Below are positions 52,932 through 62,102 of a stretch of DNA of 64,000 nt, in pieces. A program made the translations under genes and the position numbers. Location of the stretch: positions 19,757-83,756 of the IMG/VR virus record IMGVR_UViG_3300033144_003384, one strand, 5' to 3'. How positions within the stretch are numbered: position 1 is the first letter of the stretch; each line of letters starts with the position of its first letter. This DNA comes from a virus. The notes beneath the pieces were generated by a model. The model made no database searches. It was given only the letters and a program-made list of their open reading frames with translations, and was not told the DNA's origin.

Positions 52932-55900
52932 ATGGATGATCTAAAGGTAAAAGCACCTTCGGTCGACCCTCGTGCTGGAATTCCTCAGGAACGAATCACT
53001 GGCGATATTCTTCGCGGTCACGGCCCGCGTCGTGGCAACCTGGAAGACCTCTTGAAGTACTGGCGACCCATCATGCGAAAGCCCGGTGGGTTTCGTCGGT
53101 GCCTGGTGATTCTCGCTGACCACCCTGAGCTTTATCCGCTCCCGCCCCTATGTGCGTGGCTTCACCACGAGACAACGGGCAAGTGGCCAAACGAAGGAAA
53201 CCATCACGGCGGTGTCAGAAAGCGTCGCAGCGGTCGACGCTCTGTGCGGCGTGTTATTCGGCGTGCCCGAAAAAGCGAAGAAATCGGTGGCATTCCAATT
53301 GACGAGCGTGCCTTCATGGCCGACACGTCGTCCATCATGTCGAAACCTGTCGGGTTCGGCAATCAAACACTTGTTGAATACAAGGCAAGCCGTTTCCTTC
53401 GCGGAGCTGCTTCCGCATTTCTTCCAGGTGAACGTCACATGTTTCGCATTTCGCCAACTCGACGTATTGCATTCAGTTTGATCGCACCCGGCGGTAGAAA
53501 CAACCCCCTCATCGGTGTCGGTCTACCTGGCCGTATTGGCGGTTCTGGACGTGGATTTCGATGCCCTCCTGGATTTGAACACGGCGGCAAGTTCACCGAC
53601 GCACGGTTCTCTACTTGCGGTTCCCAACTGTTCGCGACTCCTGGGGCGAAGAAGCCGATCAAAGAAACCCTCCGGACTGTGCAAGGCGCGGTTCGTACAG
53701 AGACAATCGGTAGCAGTTCGGGTCGAGCGAAACGTCGCGACCGTGCTGGCAGCAACCTTGTCAAGCCAGTCAAAGACACTGTAAAGCTTCCAGAGAATGC
53801 AGCTATCGTCCCAGGGCGCAGCCGAACAAACATCGCGAAGCAGGATTCCACAACCAACAAGCTTGCAGCTGCCTTAGCTAAAGCGCCAGCCAGCCAGAGG
53901 GGCGCACGTCGTGTTATCAGAAGCGACGGCGCTGTTCTCGTTCCGGCAGCAAGTGTCGCGAAGCTTGCGTCACAAAGAGACAACGATGACCTCAAGGACG
54001 CAACCTACCTTTCAAGGATCGACCGTCCAATCGAGTTTGGTGGACCCGAACTTGACCTTCTGCGTGCAGATGTACGAAAGATTTCGTTTGTTCTTCCTGG
54101 AGGCACAGTTGTTGAGGTTGTGCGAAACGGGAAAATCAACAGAGCCGAGTATGAAAAGATCAAAAAGGCGGCGTTTGCGCGAGCCGTCAACAAGCCCGAC
54201 ATTCCTGACATCAACCCCGCCCGTCGGTTGACACAAGCAGCTGCGGCTACAACGAAACTCAAGTTCCAAGTTAAGCCAGCAAAAAGCATTCCGGCACCGC
54301 GGCGTCTGATCACAGTACAAAGAGGAACCGCCAGTAGGACAGTCCCGCGATGGGTGTTTGAAACGTTCCTTGCACAAAGCGCGCCCGGTCGACCGAAGAA
54401 CGTCAAGCCGTACAAGTTTGTGGGCGTCGTCGGAAAATCTTTCCCCAACGACTTCGATCCGTTCGAATGGACGTCGAAGAGATTCAAGGATTTAGATGTT
54501 GGTATCGGGAAACCGTGGCACTTTGACGATCCGTCGGCGTGGGGCCCGCTAAATTACACAGCCTCCCCGATTCCCCACGATGACAGTTACCACGCATCAA
54601 TGGCGTTCAAGGCGGCAGCATTTACGCGAGGCCAAACTGACCCGTTTGAGGGTCTTGAAGTTAAGAAGGTTGTGTTTGACCGTGCTATTGGAAGGTTTCG
54701 CTGTCCTCCGGGTTCTGTGAATGGCGGACAGTTGACTAACCGTCAGGGCCTTGGTTGTGGTGGTGGGGCGGCGGGGGCGATTCGTCGTGCGATTGGGCAG
54801 GTGGCTTCGGGGGCAGCGAACGTCATTGATGTCACGAATCGCAATGAACGTGGGGGTGGGCCTGTGCAGCGTGTCCGTCCGGACACTCCTTCTGCTCCGA
54901 AGCCTCGCCGTCGTGGCAAGCTTCGTGACCGGGCTGCGGATGCAATTGATCTAACTAACAAGCCTCGCCGTCGCCGCGGTCGTGTCCGTGACCGTCTTGC
55001 GGATCAGCTTGATGTAACTGGTCAACCCGAGAGGCGTCGCGGTAAGCTTCGTGACCGTTTTGCTGATGTGCTTGATCTTACGAATGTGCCGAGGAAGGAC
55101 CGCAAGAAGGAACGCGGCAAGCTTCGTGAGCGGCTAGCAAACCTTATCGACCCAGAGGCTGTGCGTAGAGATAGGGCAAAGAAGAACCGACCCGGTTGGA
55201 TTGGATTTGACGGAGCTGTGGGACACGACCGCGTAAACGATCACCTTCCTGTTGCTTTGCGTAACGAGAGAGACAATCTTGTTCGTAAGTGGGAAGACCG
55301 TGTTGATGGTGCCTACGAGCACGAAAAGGCACGTCGTTGGCTGCAGGCGAACAAGGACGAGATGTCTGAGAGTACTTATGAGCGCGAGATTGACGAAATT
55401 ATCGACATTGGTTTCCTCGACAACGCGATAGAGAAGAACACCCATTCCGATCAGGTAGATATTGTTGACCAGCTTGAGGGGCCTGTCTTCGAACGCATTC
55501 TTGCCGATATGCGTAGGGAAGATGCTGACCGTTTGAGGTTGTCGAATGAGCGGAGAGCCCGGTTGGGTCGGGAAGAGGCTGCGGCAAATCTTCGTGGGGA
55601 ACCAGTTGGGGACGTTGATGCAGATGTGTTTGCTATCCCAATTGCGGATGCAGACCTCATATCTCAGCCTGGTCGCAGAGAAGAAAAAAGACGTATCGAC
55701 AAGCATGTTGGATACGGGGAGAGGGTTCAGAACAAGATCAACGAGGCCGAAGGCGCTGACGATATTGCCAACATCCTTGATGATGTTGCGAAGGCGCGCG
55801 ACAGTTATCAGAAGAAAGCTGACCTGAACAAGAAGCAACGTCAGGACGCTATCGACCGCGGAGACGAGGCTGCCGCTAAGCGATACTTGAGGTTGTGGGC

Positions 55901-57362
55901 CGGGAATCAATCCATCGCCAAGGTTTACGACGACATCAATACACAAAACCGTCACCGTATTGTTGGCCTACGGCGCGTTGAAGAAGCCAACAATGCTGGC
56001 AATAAGCGCGCATTCAAAGATTTGAATGACATGCGTAGCGTGACGCTCGATGAACAGCAGTCGAAGCGAGTTGATCAGGTGTTTAAAGAGCTTGTCGATA
56101 TCGACGACATTGCTGAACTTGATAGCCGCATCAAGAATCTTCAAGCCGCACAAGACGCTGCGGAAGAGAGGGTTCACCTGCGCGACCAAGACCTTGCCGG
56201 AGATAGCCTATCTGCCGAGCAGGTTGCTGACATTATTGAGCAGCGTGCCGTGGCAGGACAAGATTACGAAGCGGCACGTCGAGCAATTGTCGGAGCGAAT
56301 GAACGGCTTCGGGAAATTAAGTTTGGCTCTGGCGGAGAACAGGGCCCGCTTCCCGATTTTGGCAAACCGGATCGTAAGGATAATGCTTTCGGGGAGTTCG
56401 ACGAACTCGACAGGCCGCTAATCACCCACGTTGAAGTCGGCAACGTTGGTATTAATAATTCGGATGAGGCAAAGCTCTATCTTGAACGCGGCGGTGCCAT
56501 TAGGGACGTTCCGGATGTTTTCCTTGCTGATGCAATAAAGGCAAATCCGGCGAGGTTCACGGAGCAGCATGGCGGAAAGGGTGCAAATGAAGAACACTTC
56601 ATATATGTTGATCGGGAAACTAAAGATTACATTTCTGTTAAAACCGGAATGGGTGGTCCGCACGAAGCTGCGGCAGAGATCGCCGCAAACAGTATTGGCG
56701 CACAACTTGGGATGCCAATGCAGCCAATGCGATTTGTGACAAGCCCCAACAGGGGGAGGGGTACGGTCATTTATCAGTGGGCTGGAAGCCACTGGAATGC
56801 AGGCAATCAGAAGCACCGCGGTGGTGCTGGCATTATTCCGAACTGGGATGCAGGGGATGATCCAGTGACCAAGACGCGCCTAATCGTGATGGATTACCTG
56901 ATGGGCCATACAGACAGACATTATGCGAACGTTCTGTTTGGGACAGGTGGTGACGGCAAGACGCAAGTTATTCCCCTCGATAACGGACTCGGGTTCAACA
57001 TGTCTCCGGGCCGAGAAAGTAGGGCATTCAAGCCAGGATCAACACTTCCGAAACTCTTTGCAAAGAATGCGGGCGGGAACGACTTGTTCTTAGCCCAGCT
57101 TGCCTCGCTCAAGAAGGGCGTAAACGACGGAACGCTTGATCGGAATGAAGTTGTTGACCAATTCTTAGACGCACAGCGCAGAATTTCAGCTGCTGGCGAC
57201 TACCTTGACCTTGGTGGTGCTGGCCTGATAGATTCGTTGCCATCTGGCTATGCGAGGGAGCAGGGGGGCATGAATGTTTCTCAAATTAACGACTTCTACA
57301 AGCAGCACAGCGAACTGTTCCTACAATTGACACGTCAAGACTTTATTGATATGCTGAGCTAG
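52932..57362 (+). CDS. Giant head-region protein with HipA-like kinase domain
   Basis: 1476 aa. N-terminal 1-105 holds a conserved phage block (GPRRGNLEDLLKYWRPIMRK ... LCAWLHHETTGKWPNEGN). Two GRFRCPPG..GG..CG motifs lie near 207 and 589. Residues about 656-738 are Arg-rich tandem repeats (RRRGKLRDR..DLTN). Long helical stretch, then a C-terminal domain (about 1215-1440) with VK at 1236-1237, HEAAAEIAANSIGAQLG, GHTDRHYAN (1325-1333) and PLDNG (D1350), resembling the HipA/PI3K-type kinase fold. Between protease and capsid genes, so probably virion-associated and injected. No other frame in this region is plausible. Confidence 0.75.
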   Translation: MDDLKVKAPSVDPRAGIPQERITGDILRGHGPRRGNLEDLLKYWRPIMRKPGGFRRCLVILADHPELYPLPPLCAWLHHETTGKWPNEGNHHGGVRKRRSGRRSVRRVIRRARKSEEIGGIPIDERAFMADTSSIMSKPVGFGNQTLVEYKASRFLRGAASAFLPGERHMFRISPTRRIAFSLIAPGGRNNPLIGVGLPGRIGGSGRGFRCPPGFEHGGKFTDARFSTCGSQLFATPGAKKPIKETLRTVQGAVRTETIGSSSGRAKRRDRAGSNLVKPVKDTVKLPENAAIVPGRSRTNIAKQDSTTNKLAAALAKAPASQRGARRVIRSDGAVLVPAASVAKLASQRDNDDLKDATYLSRIDRPIEFGGPELDLLRADVRKISFVLPGGTVVEVVRNGKINRAEYEKIKKAAFARAVNKPDIPDINPARRLTQAAAATTKLKFQVKPAKSIPAPRRLITVQRGTASRTVPRWVFETFLAQSAPGRPKNVKPYKFVGVVGKSFPNDFDPFEWTSKRFKDLDVGIGKPWHFDDPSAWGPLNYTASPIPHDDSYHASMAFKAAAFTRGQTDPFEGLEVKKVVFDRAIGRFRCPPGSVNGGQLTNRQGLGCGGGAAGAIRRAIGQVASGAANVIDVTNRNERGGGPVQRVRPDTPSAPKPRRRGKLRDRAADAIDLTNKPRRRRGRVRDRLADQLDVTGQPERRRGKLRDRFADVLDLTNVPRKDRKKERGKLRERLANLIDPEAVRRDRAKKNRPGWIGFDGAVGHDRVNDHLPVALRNERDNLVRKWEDRVDGAYEHEKARRWLQANKDEMSESTYEREIDEIIDIGFLDNAIEKNTHSDQVDIVDQLEGPVFERILADMRREDADRLRLSNERRARLGREEAAANLRGEPVGDVDADVFAIPIADADLISQPGRREEKRRIDKHVGYGERVQNKINEAEGADDIANILDDVAKARDSYQKKADLNKKQRQDAIDRGDEAAAKRYLRLWAGNQSIAKVYDDINTQNRHRIVGLRRVEEANNAGNKRAFKDLNDMRSVTLDEQQSKRVDQVFKELVDIDDIAELDSRIKNLQAAQDAAEERVHLRDQDLAGDSLSAEQVADIIEQRAVAGQDYEAARRAIVGANERLREIKFGSGGEQGPLPDFGKPDRKDNAFGEFDELDRPLITHVEVGNVGINNSDEAKLYLERGGAIRDVPDVFLADAIKANPARFTEQHGGKGANEEHFIYVDRETKDYISVKTGMGGPHEAAAEIAANSIGAQLGMPMQPMRFVTSPNRGRGTVIYQWAGSHWNAGNQKHRGGAGIIPNWDAGDDPVTKTRLIVMDYLMGHTDRHYANVLFGTGGDGKTQVIPLDNGLGFNMSPGRESRAFKPGSTLPKLFAKNAGGNDLFLAQLASLKKGVNDGTLDRNEVVDQFLDAQRRISAAGDYLDLGGAGLIDSLPSGYAREQGGMNVSQINDFYKQHSELFLQLTRQDFIDMLS
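54900..55145 (+). repeat. Tandem Arg-rich repeats in the giant protein
   Basis: Four to five copies of about 60 bp encode RRRGKLRDR-xxD-xxDLTN-type units with diverging DNA. Low-complexity basic region. Confidence 0.65.
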
Positions 57363-57369
57363 AGGACTT

Positions 57370-57675
57370 ATGAGAAAAATTGAATCAAACCTATACGCAA
57401 TTTGGAGAGAGCGTCCGAACGCCGCTGACTATATGGAAGCCGATGCAAGCAAAGCCAAGATAATCAGCATTTTCGTGCAGCCCGGTGGGCCAGAGACCTT
57501 CCGCATTTACGATGGTGACGGGAAAGATGCCGGAGGGGGCTTCCCCGATTCGGACAACAAATTCGGCATCTATGAGAATTTTCATGCCCAGGGAGAAGAC
57601 CCATACTGGGTAGTCGGGAAACTAGATGCCGCAGGGAAAAAGAAACTGAAAGACGAGTTCGGAATCAATGCCTAA
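57370..57675 (+). CDS. Hypothetical protein, 101 aa
   Basis: Starts MRKIESNLYAIWRERP; GAGG precedes the ATG. Beta-rich with a Gly-rich centre. Between the kinase-like gene and the capsid; role unknown. Confidence 0.6.
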   Translation: MRKIESNLYAIWRERPNAADYMEADASKAKIISIFVQPGGPETFRIYDGDGKDAGGGFPDSDNKFGIYENFHAQGEDPYWVVGKLDAAGKKKLKDEFGINA

Positions 57676-58165
57676 AGACCCCATCGACGGAGAAACGGTA
57701 GCGACCAGAGGCGCGGCACTAAAGATCGCCAAAACCCTGGGATGCGACGGTGCCCACAACACAGACGCAGGCTGGGTGCCATGCGAAAGCCGAGAAGCTT
57801 TACTCATCCTCATCCGCGAAGGCAAAGCCGGATACGAGGCATACCAAAAACGGCAGAAACGCAAAACACTTCAACAGAAATCCAAAGCCCGACGCACCGT
57901 AATCACCCCCCTTACTGAAGGCGAAGACGGGCGCAAAAAGTACCGACGTAAATACCGCCAAGGCGAACGCGGTCTCCCCTCGCCGCGAATCCTCAAGAAG
58001 AAACACGACCTCGTGTTCTACACAAACTCCACGATGCCGCAGGTCATCGAAAAAGACGCGCACGCGTCACCGACCACCGATAGTGGCGCAATCCTTGAAC
58101 GCCGACCTGCTCTCGACTATGAAGAAAAGATGATTGCCAAGGGGCTGTGGCAGGTTTCTGCCTAA
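57668..58165 (+). CDS. Hypothetical protein, 165 aa
   Basis: Starts MPKDPIDGETVATRGA, overlapping the previous stop by 8 nt. Basic middle (KRQKRKTLQQKSKARR) suggests nucleic-acid contact. Role unknown. Confidence 0.6.
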   Translation: MPKDPIDGETVATRGAALKIAKTLGCDGAHNTDAGWVPCESREALLILIREGKAGYEAYQKRQKRKTLQQKSKARRTVITPLTEGEDGRKKYRRKYRQGERGLPSPRILKKKHDLVFYTNSTMPQVIEKDAHASPTTDSGAILERRPALDYEEKMIAKGLWQVSA

Positions 58166-58324
58166 ATCTGTTAGTGATAGCAGATTTGCTTTTCATGAAT
58201 AGTTGCATTTAAAGAACCCCGTAGGGTGCTACTTTTATTTGGACCGCTACGGCTGGGTGCTTACCTAAGTCTCGTGAGTCGGCAAGAAACGTATAGCACA
58301 TATCGAAACAGGAGTTTCAAACCC
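58166..58324 (+). promoter_or_regulatory. Structured leader of the capsid gene
   Basis: AAATCTG...CAGATTT hairpin (terminator-like) directly after 57668-58165, then TTGCAT with a possible TGCTAC box, then a CCGTAG/CTACGG pair spanning 58218-58254. The leader ends in CAGGAG before the ATG at 58325. Could tune capsid expression. Confidence 0.45.
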
Positions 58325-59620
58325 ATGAGCTTTGACGAAAGTCGTTACAAGGAGCTTCAAGGCGTTCTCAACGAGAAGATGGCATCCAACAAGGAAATCG
58401 CCGACTCGTTCAAGATTGAAGATGACACCGTCATCGTCGATCGTGACCAGAAGGACGCCTTTGATCAGAACATGGTCGATATCAAGGACGTGAAGTCTTT
58501 GATTGACGGCATGGATGAGATGAAGCGGTTAGAAGACTGGGGCACAGAGGCAGCCGACGAATCAGTCGCAGCTGAAACCGCCGCAGCACAGTTCACTTCC
58601 ATCCCGCAAGCCAAGACCATTGGCCAGGCGTTCGTTGACTCGGAAGAGTTCAAGGCGCTTGCTGGTGGCAAGAATGGCGCAAACATGGCAGCCCCTTGGT
58701 CCTTCAAGACCGAGGATAACGTCATGGAGTACAAGGACGTTTACTCGACGTTGCCATCCGGCACGCCAGCAGCTTTCGGTCAGGTCCAGCGTGACCCGAT
58801 CGTTCTTCCTGCTGAGCGCAAGCATCGTGTTCGTGACCTTTTCCCGGTCCGTCGCACCAATGCTGCGATCGTTGAGTACTTCCGTCAGACTGGCTTCACG
58901 AACAACGCAGCCGCAGTTGGCGAATATGCCTCGGCTTCGTTCACAGCCAAGCCACAGTCGACCCTCGCATTTGAGGGCTTCCAGGCACCAGTTCGCACCC
59001 TTGCGCACTGGGAAGCAGCCCACCGTAACGTTCTAGCCGATGAACCGCAGCTTCGCTCGATCATCGACAACGAACTTCTCTACGGCCTGCGCCTAGAAGA
59101 GGACGACCAGATTCTCAACGGTGCTGGCACTGGCGAGAACCTTGAGGGAATCCTCGAAACCACGGGTATCCAGACCTATGCATGGTCTGCTGGTGCTTCC
59201 GCTCCGGTTTCGGACACGAAGGCAGATGCGATTCGTCGTGCAGCGACGCTTTCCTTCCTCGCCTACTACGAGCCGACCGGCGTCATTCTTCACCCGAATG
59301 ACTGGGAAGATATCGAGCTGACGAAGAACAGCAACGGGACCTACCTGATGGCTGTTTCGATTCAGCAAGGCGGAGAGGCACGTCTCTGGCGTATGCCTGT
59401 CGTTGACACTCCGGCGATCGCTGAGGGCACTGCTCTCATTGGTTCGTTCGGCGTTGGCGCACAGCTCTACGACCGTGAGTCCCCGAATATCCGTATCTCT
59501 GAGCAGCACGAAGACTTCTTCGTCAGGAACGCGATTGTCGTTCTTGCCGAGCAGCGTCTCGCCCTTGCGGTGAAGCGCCCTGAGTCCTTCGTTGAAGTCG
59601 ACTTCGACGCAGCTCCGTAA
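58325..59620 (+). CDS. Major capsid protein (HK97-type)
   Basis: 431 aa. N-terminal 100 residues are helical and acidic (delta-like, with KVLNEKMASNKEIAD region), then the HK97 core: NNAAAVGEYASASF..TAKPQSTLAFEGFQAPVRTLAHWE, NGAGTGENLEGIL, GVILHPNDWEDI, SAYLMAV..LWRMPVVDTPA. The frame opens earlier (58226) but 58325 is chosen behind CAGGAG. Confidence 0.88.
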   Translation: MSFDESRYKELQGVLNEKMASNKEIADSFKIEDDTVIVDRDQKDAFDQNMVDIKDVKSLIDGMDEMKRLEDWGTEAADESVAAETAAAQFTSIPQAKTIGQAFVDSEEFKALAGGKNGANMAAPWSFKTEDNVMEYKDVYSTLPSGTPAAFGQVQRDPIVLPAERKHRVRDLFPVRRTNAAIVEYFRQTGFTNNAAAVGEYASASFTAKPQSTLAFEGFQAPVRTLAHWEAAHRNVLADEPQLRSIIDNELLYGLRLEEDDQILNGAGTGENLEGILETTGIQTYAWSAGASAPVSDTKADAIRRAATLSFLAYYEPTGVILHPNDWEDIELTKNSNGTYLMAVSIQQGGEARLWRMPVVDTPAIAEGTALIGSFGVGAQLYDRESPNIRISEQHEDFFVRNAIVVLAEQRLALAVKRPESFVEVDFDAAP

Positions 59621-59640
59621 TCCGGACACAACCTAGACAA

Positions 59641-59673
59641 GGGAAAGGGCCCCTTCGGGGGCCCTTTCCCTTT
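59641..59673. terminator. Bidirectional terminator
   Basis: Long GGGAAAGGGCCCC-TTC-GGGGGCCCTTTCCC stem with T-runs; ends the capsid gene and the Fic gene. Confidence 0.8.
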
Positions 59674-59675
59674 GC

Positions 59676-60131
59676 TTACGACTTGAACGAGTCTGTGAAC
59701 ATGTCCGGCGGTGCCTTGTAGGCTTTGTTTCCGCAAAGGATGTTCCACAGAATCGAACCGACACGACCGTTCCCGTCGAGGAATGGGTGGATGAGTTCGA
59801 ATTCGTGATACCACTCGTCTGGAGTTAGCGCGTCCCTCGCATCTATAAGATTGCCAAGCAGCCTTTCGATCTGTGCGGCATCTGCTCCGAAGTTGAGGTG
59901 GCCACCGACGACGACCGGCACAATCCGGAAGCCGTACTTGTTCTTTGTGGACTCCACGACTCTTCCCATTTCTTTGACCATCTGGATGGAAATGTGGCTC
60001 TTGTCTGCCCAGTCAAACATCAGGGATGCATCTACTAGACGAGCAACGGATTCTTCTCCGCTGTGTTGACGTGCGCATTCGGCGGCTGCCCAGTCAACCC
60101 TCATCATCATGTCTTGTGTGTATCTCATCAT
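59676..60131 (-). CDS. Fic/Doc-family protein
   Basis: 151 aa with the complete Fic core HPFLDGNGR (115-123). Fic enzymes usually transfer AMP or another nucleotide to target hydroxyls; Doc kinases (phosphorylating EF-Tu) share the motif with K in place of G. No linked antitoxin or self-inhibiting helix is evident, and it is leaderless, 6 nt after TATCAT. May disable host translation or defense. Confidence 0.85.
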   Translation of the reverse strand: MMRYTQDMMMRVDWAAAECARQHSGEESVARLVDASLMFDWADKSHISIQMVKEMGRVVESTKNKYGFRIVPVVVGGHLNFGADAAQIERLLGNLIDARDALTPDEWYHEFELIHPFLDGNGRVGSILWNILCGNKAYKAPPDMFTDSFKS

Positions 60132-60137
60132 GTGGAC

Positions 60138-60166
60138 ATGATATCAGAAAGCCACCATGACGTCAA
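60138..60166 (-). promoter_or_regulatory. Leaderless promoter for the Fic gene
   Basis: TTGACG, 17 bp, TATCAT; ATG after 6 nt. Confidence 0.75.
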
Positions 60167-60169
60167 GGG

Positions 60170-60200
60170 ATGTTAGAATTAAAAGAGCCGCCCTACTTGG
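60170..60200 (-). terminator. Terminator overlapping the HNH stop
   Basis: GCCGCC-AAGTA-GGGCGGC on the minus strand followed by TTTTAATT. Confidence 0.65.
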
Positions 60201-60774
60201 CGGCTACTTCTTGGTACTGCTCGATCATTTCTGGTGAGTGTTGTTGTGCCCAGGTATAGAAATCCTGCCACAAACGAACCCCCTCCGGTTTGGGGAAGGG
60301 GTTTTGCGGGTCCTGCACCGTGAGGTTGTTCCACGTATTGTCGGTGGCGTCACCATTGATGTGGCGAATGTGGTGCCCATTGAGAAGGTCGCCCAGATGT
60401 TCATAGGCGACCGCACGGTGTTCTGATATCCGATTGGATATAGAGTCTGGATGACTTGGCCACTGGTATGTCACGTAGCCCTTTGATTCAAACCATCCTT
60501 CGGGAGTTCCGTATTTAGTAGTTGCTTCAGTAATTTCGGTGGGGGCTTTGGGGTGTAAGCCTGATGTCAGGGGGATTTGTCTGGGGCGTCCGCCGCCCTG
60601 TGTACCCGCTTGGGATGGGAGGTTGGAGGTTTGGAAACATGGCCTAGAACAGAATGATTGTTTCTTGGTTTCGCTCAGTCGCCGTTCAAACGATTTGCCG
60701 CATATGGGGTTTTCACAGGTGAGTTCTACCCATTGTGATCTTCTCTGGCCTGCGTCCTTTCGTGTGGTTCTCAA
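60193..60774 (-). CDS. HNH homing endonuclease
   Basis: 193 aa. N-terminal CENPICGKSFER and SFCSRPC zinc finger (like other homing HNHs), then SEHRAVAYEHLGD...GHHIRHINGDATDNTWNNL, the HNH core. TTG start with GGAAA upstream; longest frame in the region. Between the Fic gene and the tRNA array; probably a mobile endonuclease. Confidence 0.75.
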   Translation of the reverse strand: MRTTRKDAGQRRSQWVELTCENPICGKSFERRLSETKKQSFCSRPCFQTSNLPSQAGTQGGGRPRQIPLTSGLHPKAPTEITEATTKYGTPEGWFESKGYVTYQWPSHPDSISNRISEHRAVAYEHLGDLLNGHHIRHINGDATDNTWNNLTVQDPQNPFPKPEGVRLWQDFYTWAQQHSPEMIEQYQEVAAK

Positions 60775-60803
60775 AAGATTTCCAAAATAAGTGATTGTTC
60801 CGC

Positions 60804-60833
60804 TTGACTTTATGACCGTTCGTATAGTATACT
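60804..60833 (+). promoter_or_regulatory. Promoter of the tRNA array
   Basis: TTGACT, 18 bp, TATACT; start near 60840, about 40 nt before the first tRNA. Confidence 0.7.
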
Positions 60834-60880
60834 ACCATCTGGGTAGCTGGTCAACGATCAGTTCCTTACGAACATTATAC

Positions 60881-60962
60881 GCCTTGGTGGCGAAATTGGC
60901 AGACGCATTCGGCTCAAAACCGAACGGTTCACACCATGAGGGTTCGACTCCCTCCCGAGGCA
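60881..60962 (+). tRNA. tRNA-Leu (CAA)
   Basis: Class II; GCCTTGG/CCGAGGC acceptor, loop CTCAAAA, long variable arm, T loop TTCGACT. CCA not encoded. Confidence 0.9.
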
Positions 60963-61041
60963 CAAGGCACCGAAAGGTGTTAGTCGACTGGAGAGAATAC
61001 TCCGACCGACGGTTTATTGATAATTGCATAGCGATCCAAAT

Positions 61042-61114
61042 GTGCTGGTAGCTCAGTGGCTAGAGCGCCGCGGTGACATCGCGGAAGTCGCTGGTTCAAA
61101 TCCAGCTCAGCACA
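61042..61114 (+). tRNA. tRNA-Val (GAC)
   Basis: Acceptor GTGCTGG/TCAGCAC; CCGCG-GTGACAT-CGCGG anticodon arm gives GAC; T loop TTCAAAT. Confidence 0.85.
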
Positions 61115-61176
61115 CTGGGAACAGGAAGCAGATCACGCAGTAGTGGGGTCGGCTCATAACACACCTGTTCCCTCTT

Positions 61177-61259
61177 ACAGATGTGGCGGAACAGTAGACG
61201 CGTCAGGTTGAGAGCCTGGTAGGGGCAACTCTGTGCAGGTGCGAATCCTGTCATCTGTA
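61177..61259 (+). tRNA. tRNA-Leu (GAG)
   Basis: Acceptor ACAGATG/CATCTGT; loop TTGAGAG gives GAG; long variable arm. T loop TGCGAAT departs from the usual TTCGAAT. Confidence 0.8.
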
Positions 61260-61264
61260 CTAGG

Positions 61265-61292
61265 TTGCCAATCGTGGGGAGTGTGCTACGCT
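61265..61292 (+). promoter_or_regulatory. Leaderless promoter inside the tRNA array
   Basis: TTGCCA, 16 bp, TACGCT; ATG at 61299 after 6 nt. Gives the homing gene its own promoter. Confidence 0.55.
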
Positions 61293-61298
61293 ATCCTC

Positions 61299-61838
61299 AT
61301 GGATGGTAACAAAGTTTGTACCCGATGCGATGAAGATAAACCGTTCAGCGCTTTTAACAAAAACAACAACCGTAAAGACGGTCGTCGTTCCGAGTGCAAA
61401 TCGTGTCGGAAGAGCAGGGAATCGTCTCCCTGCCCAACTTGCGGAACTTTGAAGGCTAGGCAAAGTTTGCTTTGCTTCGGCTGTTCGAGAGACGAGATGA
61501 AGCTTGATTCTCCTGAAACGCTAAAATATATGGACCCTTGTGACGTAGCGTGGCTTGCTGGAATCCTAGAAGGCGAGGGATCGTGGGTCAGAAAAGGCAA
61601 GGATCGAGTCTCGGTTCAGGTGGCGATGACGGATAGAGACATTGTCTACCGCTTAAGGAAGATAACTGGAGTTGGCAATATCTTCGGACCCTACAAGAGG
61701 GAAGCTCATCACAAAGAACTCTGGGTCTGGTCGGTTGGGGCCATTAACCATGCTAGGGATGTCACGGACAAGGTCCTTCCTTACCTTGGACAGCGAAGAA
61801 AGGCAAAGGCTGTCAAGCTTTTTGGAACGTGGGAATAG
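61299..61838 (+). CDS. LAGLIDADG endonuclease with zinc-finger N-terminus
   Basis: 179 aa. CTRCDEDKP..CKSCRKS..CPTCG..CFGC clusters (to about 62) then a single LAGLIDADG motif (VAWLAGILEGEGSW). Probably acts as a homodimer and promotes spread of the tRNA block. Its last 10 nt overlap the next tRNA. Confidence 0.8.
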   Translation: MDGNKVCTRCDEDKPFSAFNKNNNRKDGRRSECKSCRKSRESSPCPTCGTLKARQSLLCFGCSRDEMKLDSPETLKYMDPCDVAWLAGILEGEGSWVRKGKDRVSVQVAMTDRDIVYRLRKITGVGNIFGPYKREAHHKELWVWSVGAINHARDVTDKVLPYLGQRRKAKAVKLFGTWE

Positions 61839-61901
61839 CTCAGTAGGCAGAGCGCAACCTTGCCAAGGTTGAGGTCGCCGGTTCGACTCCGGTTTCCCGC
61901 T
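61829..61901 (+). tRNA. tRNA-Gly (GCC)
   Basis: Acceptor GTGGGAA/TTCCCGC; CAACC-TTGCCAA-GGTTG anticodon arm; T loop TTCGACT. Overlaps the endonuclease stop by 10 nt. Confidence 0.9.
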
Positions 61902-61922
61902 CCGCTCCTAACGGAGCAATAA

Positions 61923-61995
61923 TGGGAGGTGGGTTGATGGTATCCCACCTTGTCTCTGAAACAAGGCCACGAAGGTTCGAGTCCTTCTCTCCCAG
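61923..61995 (+). tRNA. tRNA-Gln (CTG)
   Basis: Acceptor TGGGAGG/TCTCCCA; CTTGT-CTCTGAA-ACAAG; T loop TTCGAGT. Confidence 0.85.
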
Positions 61996-62028
61996 CGGTT
62001 CCTGAGCATGACACCAAACTGCTCACAT

Positions 62029-62102
62029 AGGAGATAGGCGACGGGTGCCGATCAGATTCCAAACCTGATGTCGAGCGGGTTCGACTCCTGCATCTCCTGC
62101 CA
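62029..62102 (+). tRNA. tRNA-Trp (CCA)
   Basis: Acceptor AGGAGAT/ATCTCCT; loop TTCCAAA gives anticodon CCA; CCA tail encoded. Confidence 0.85.
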
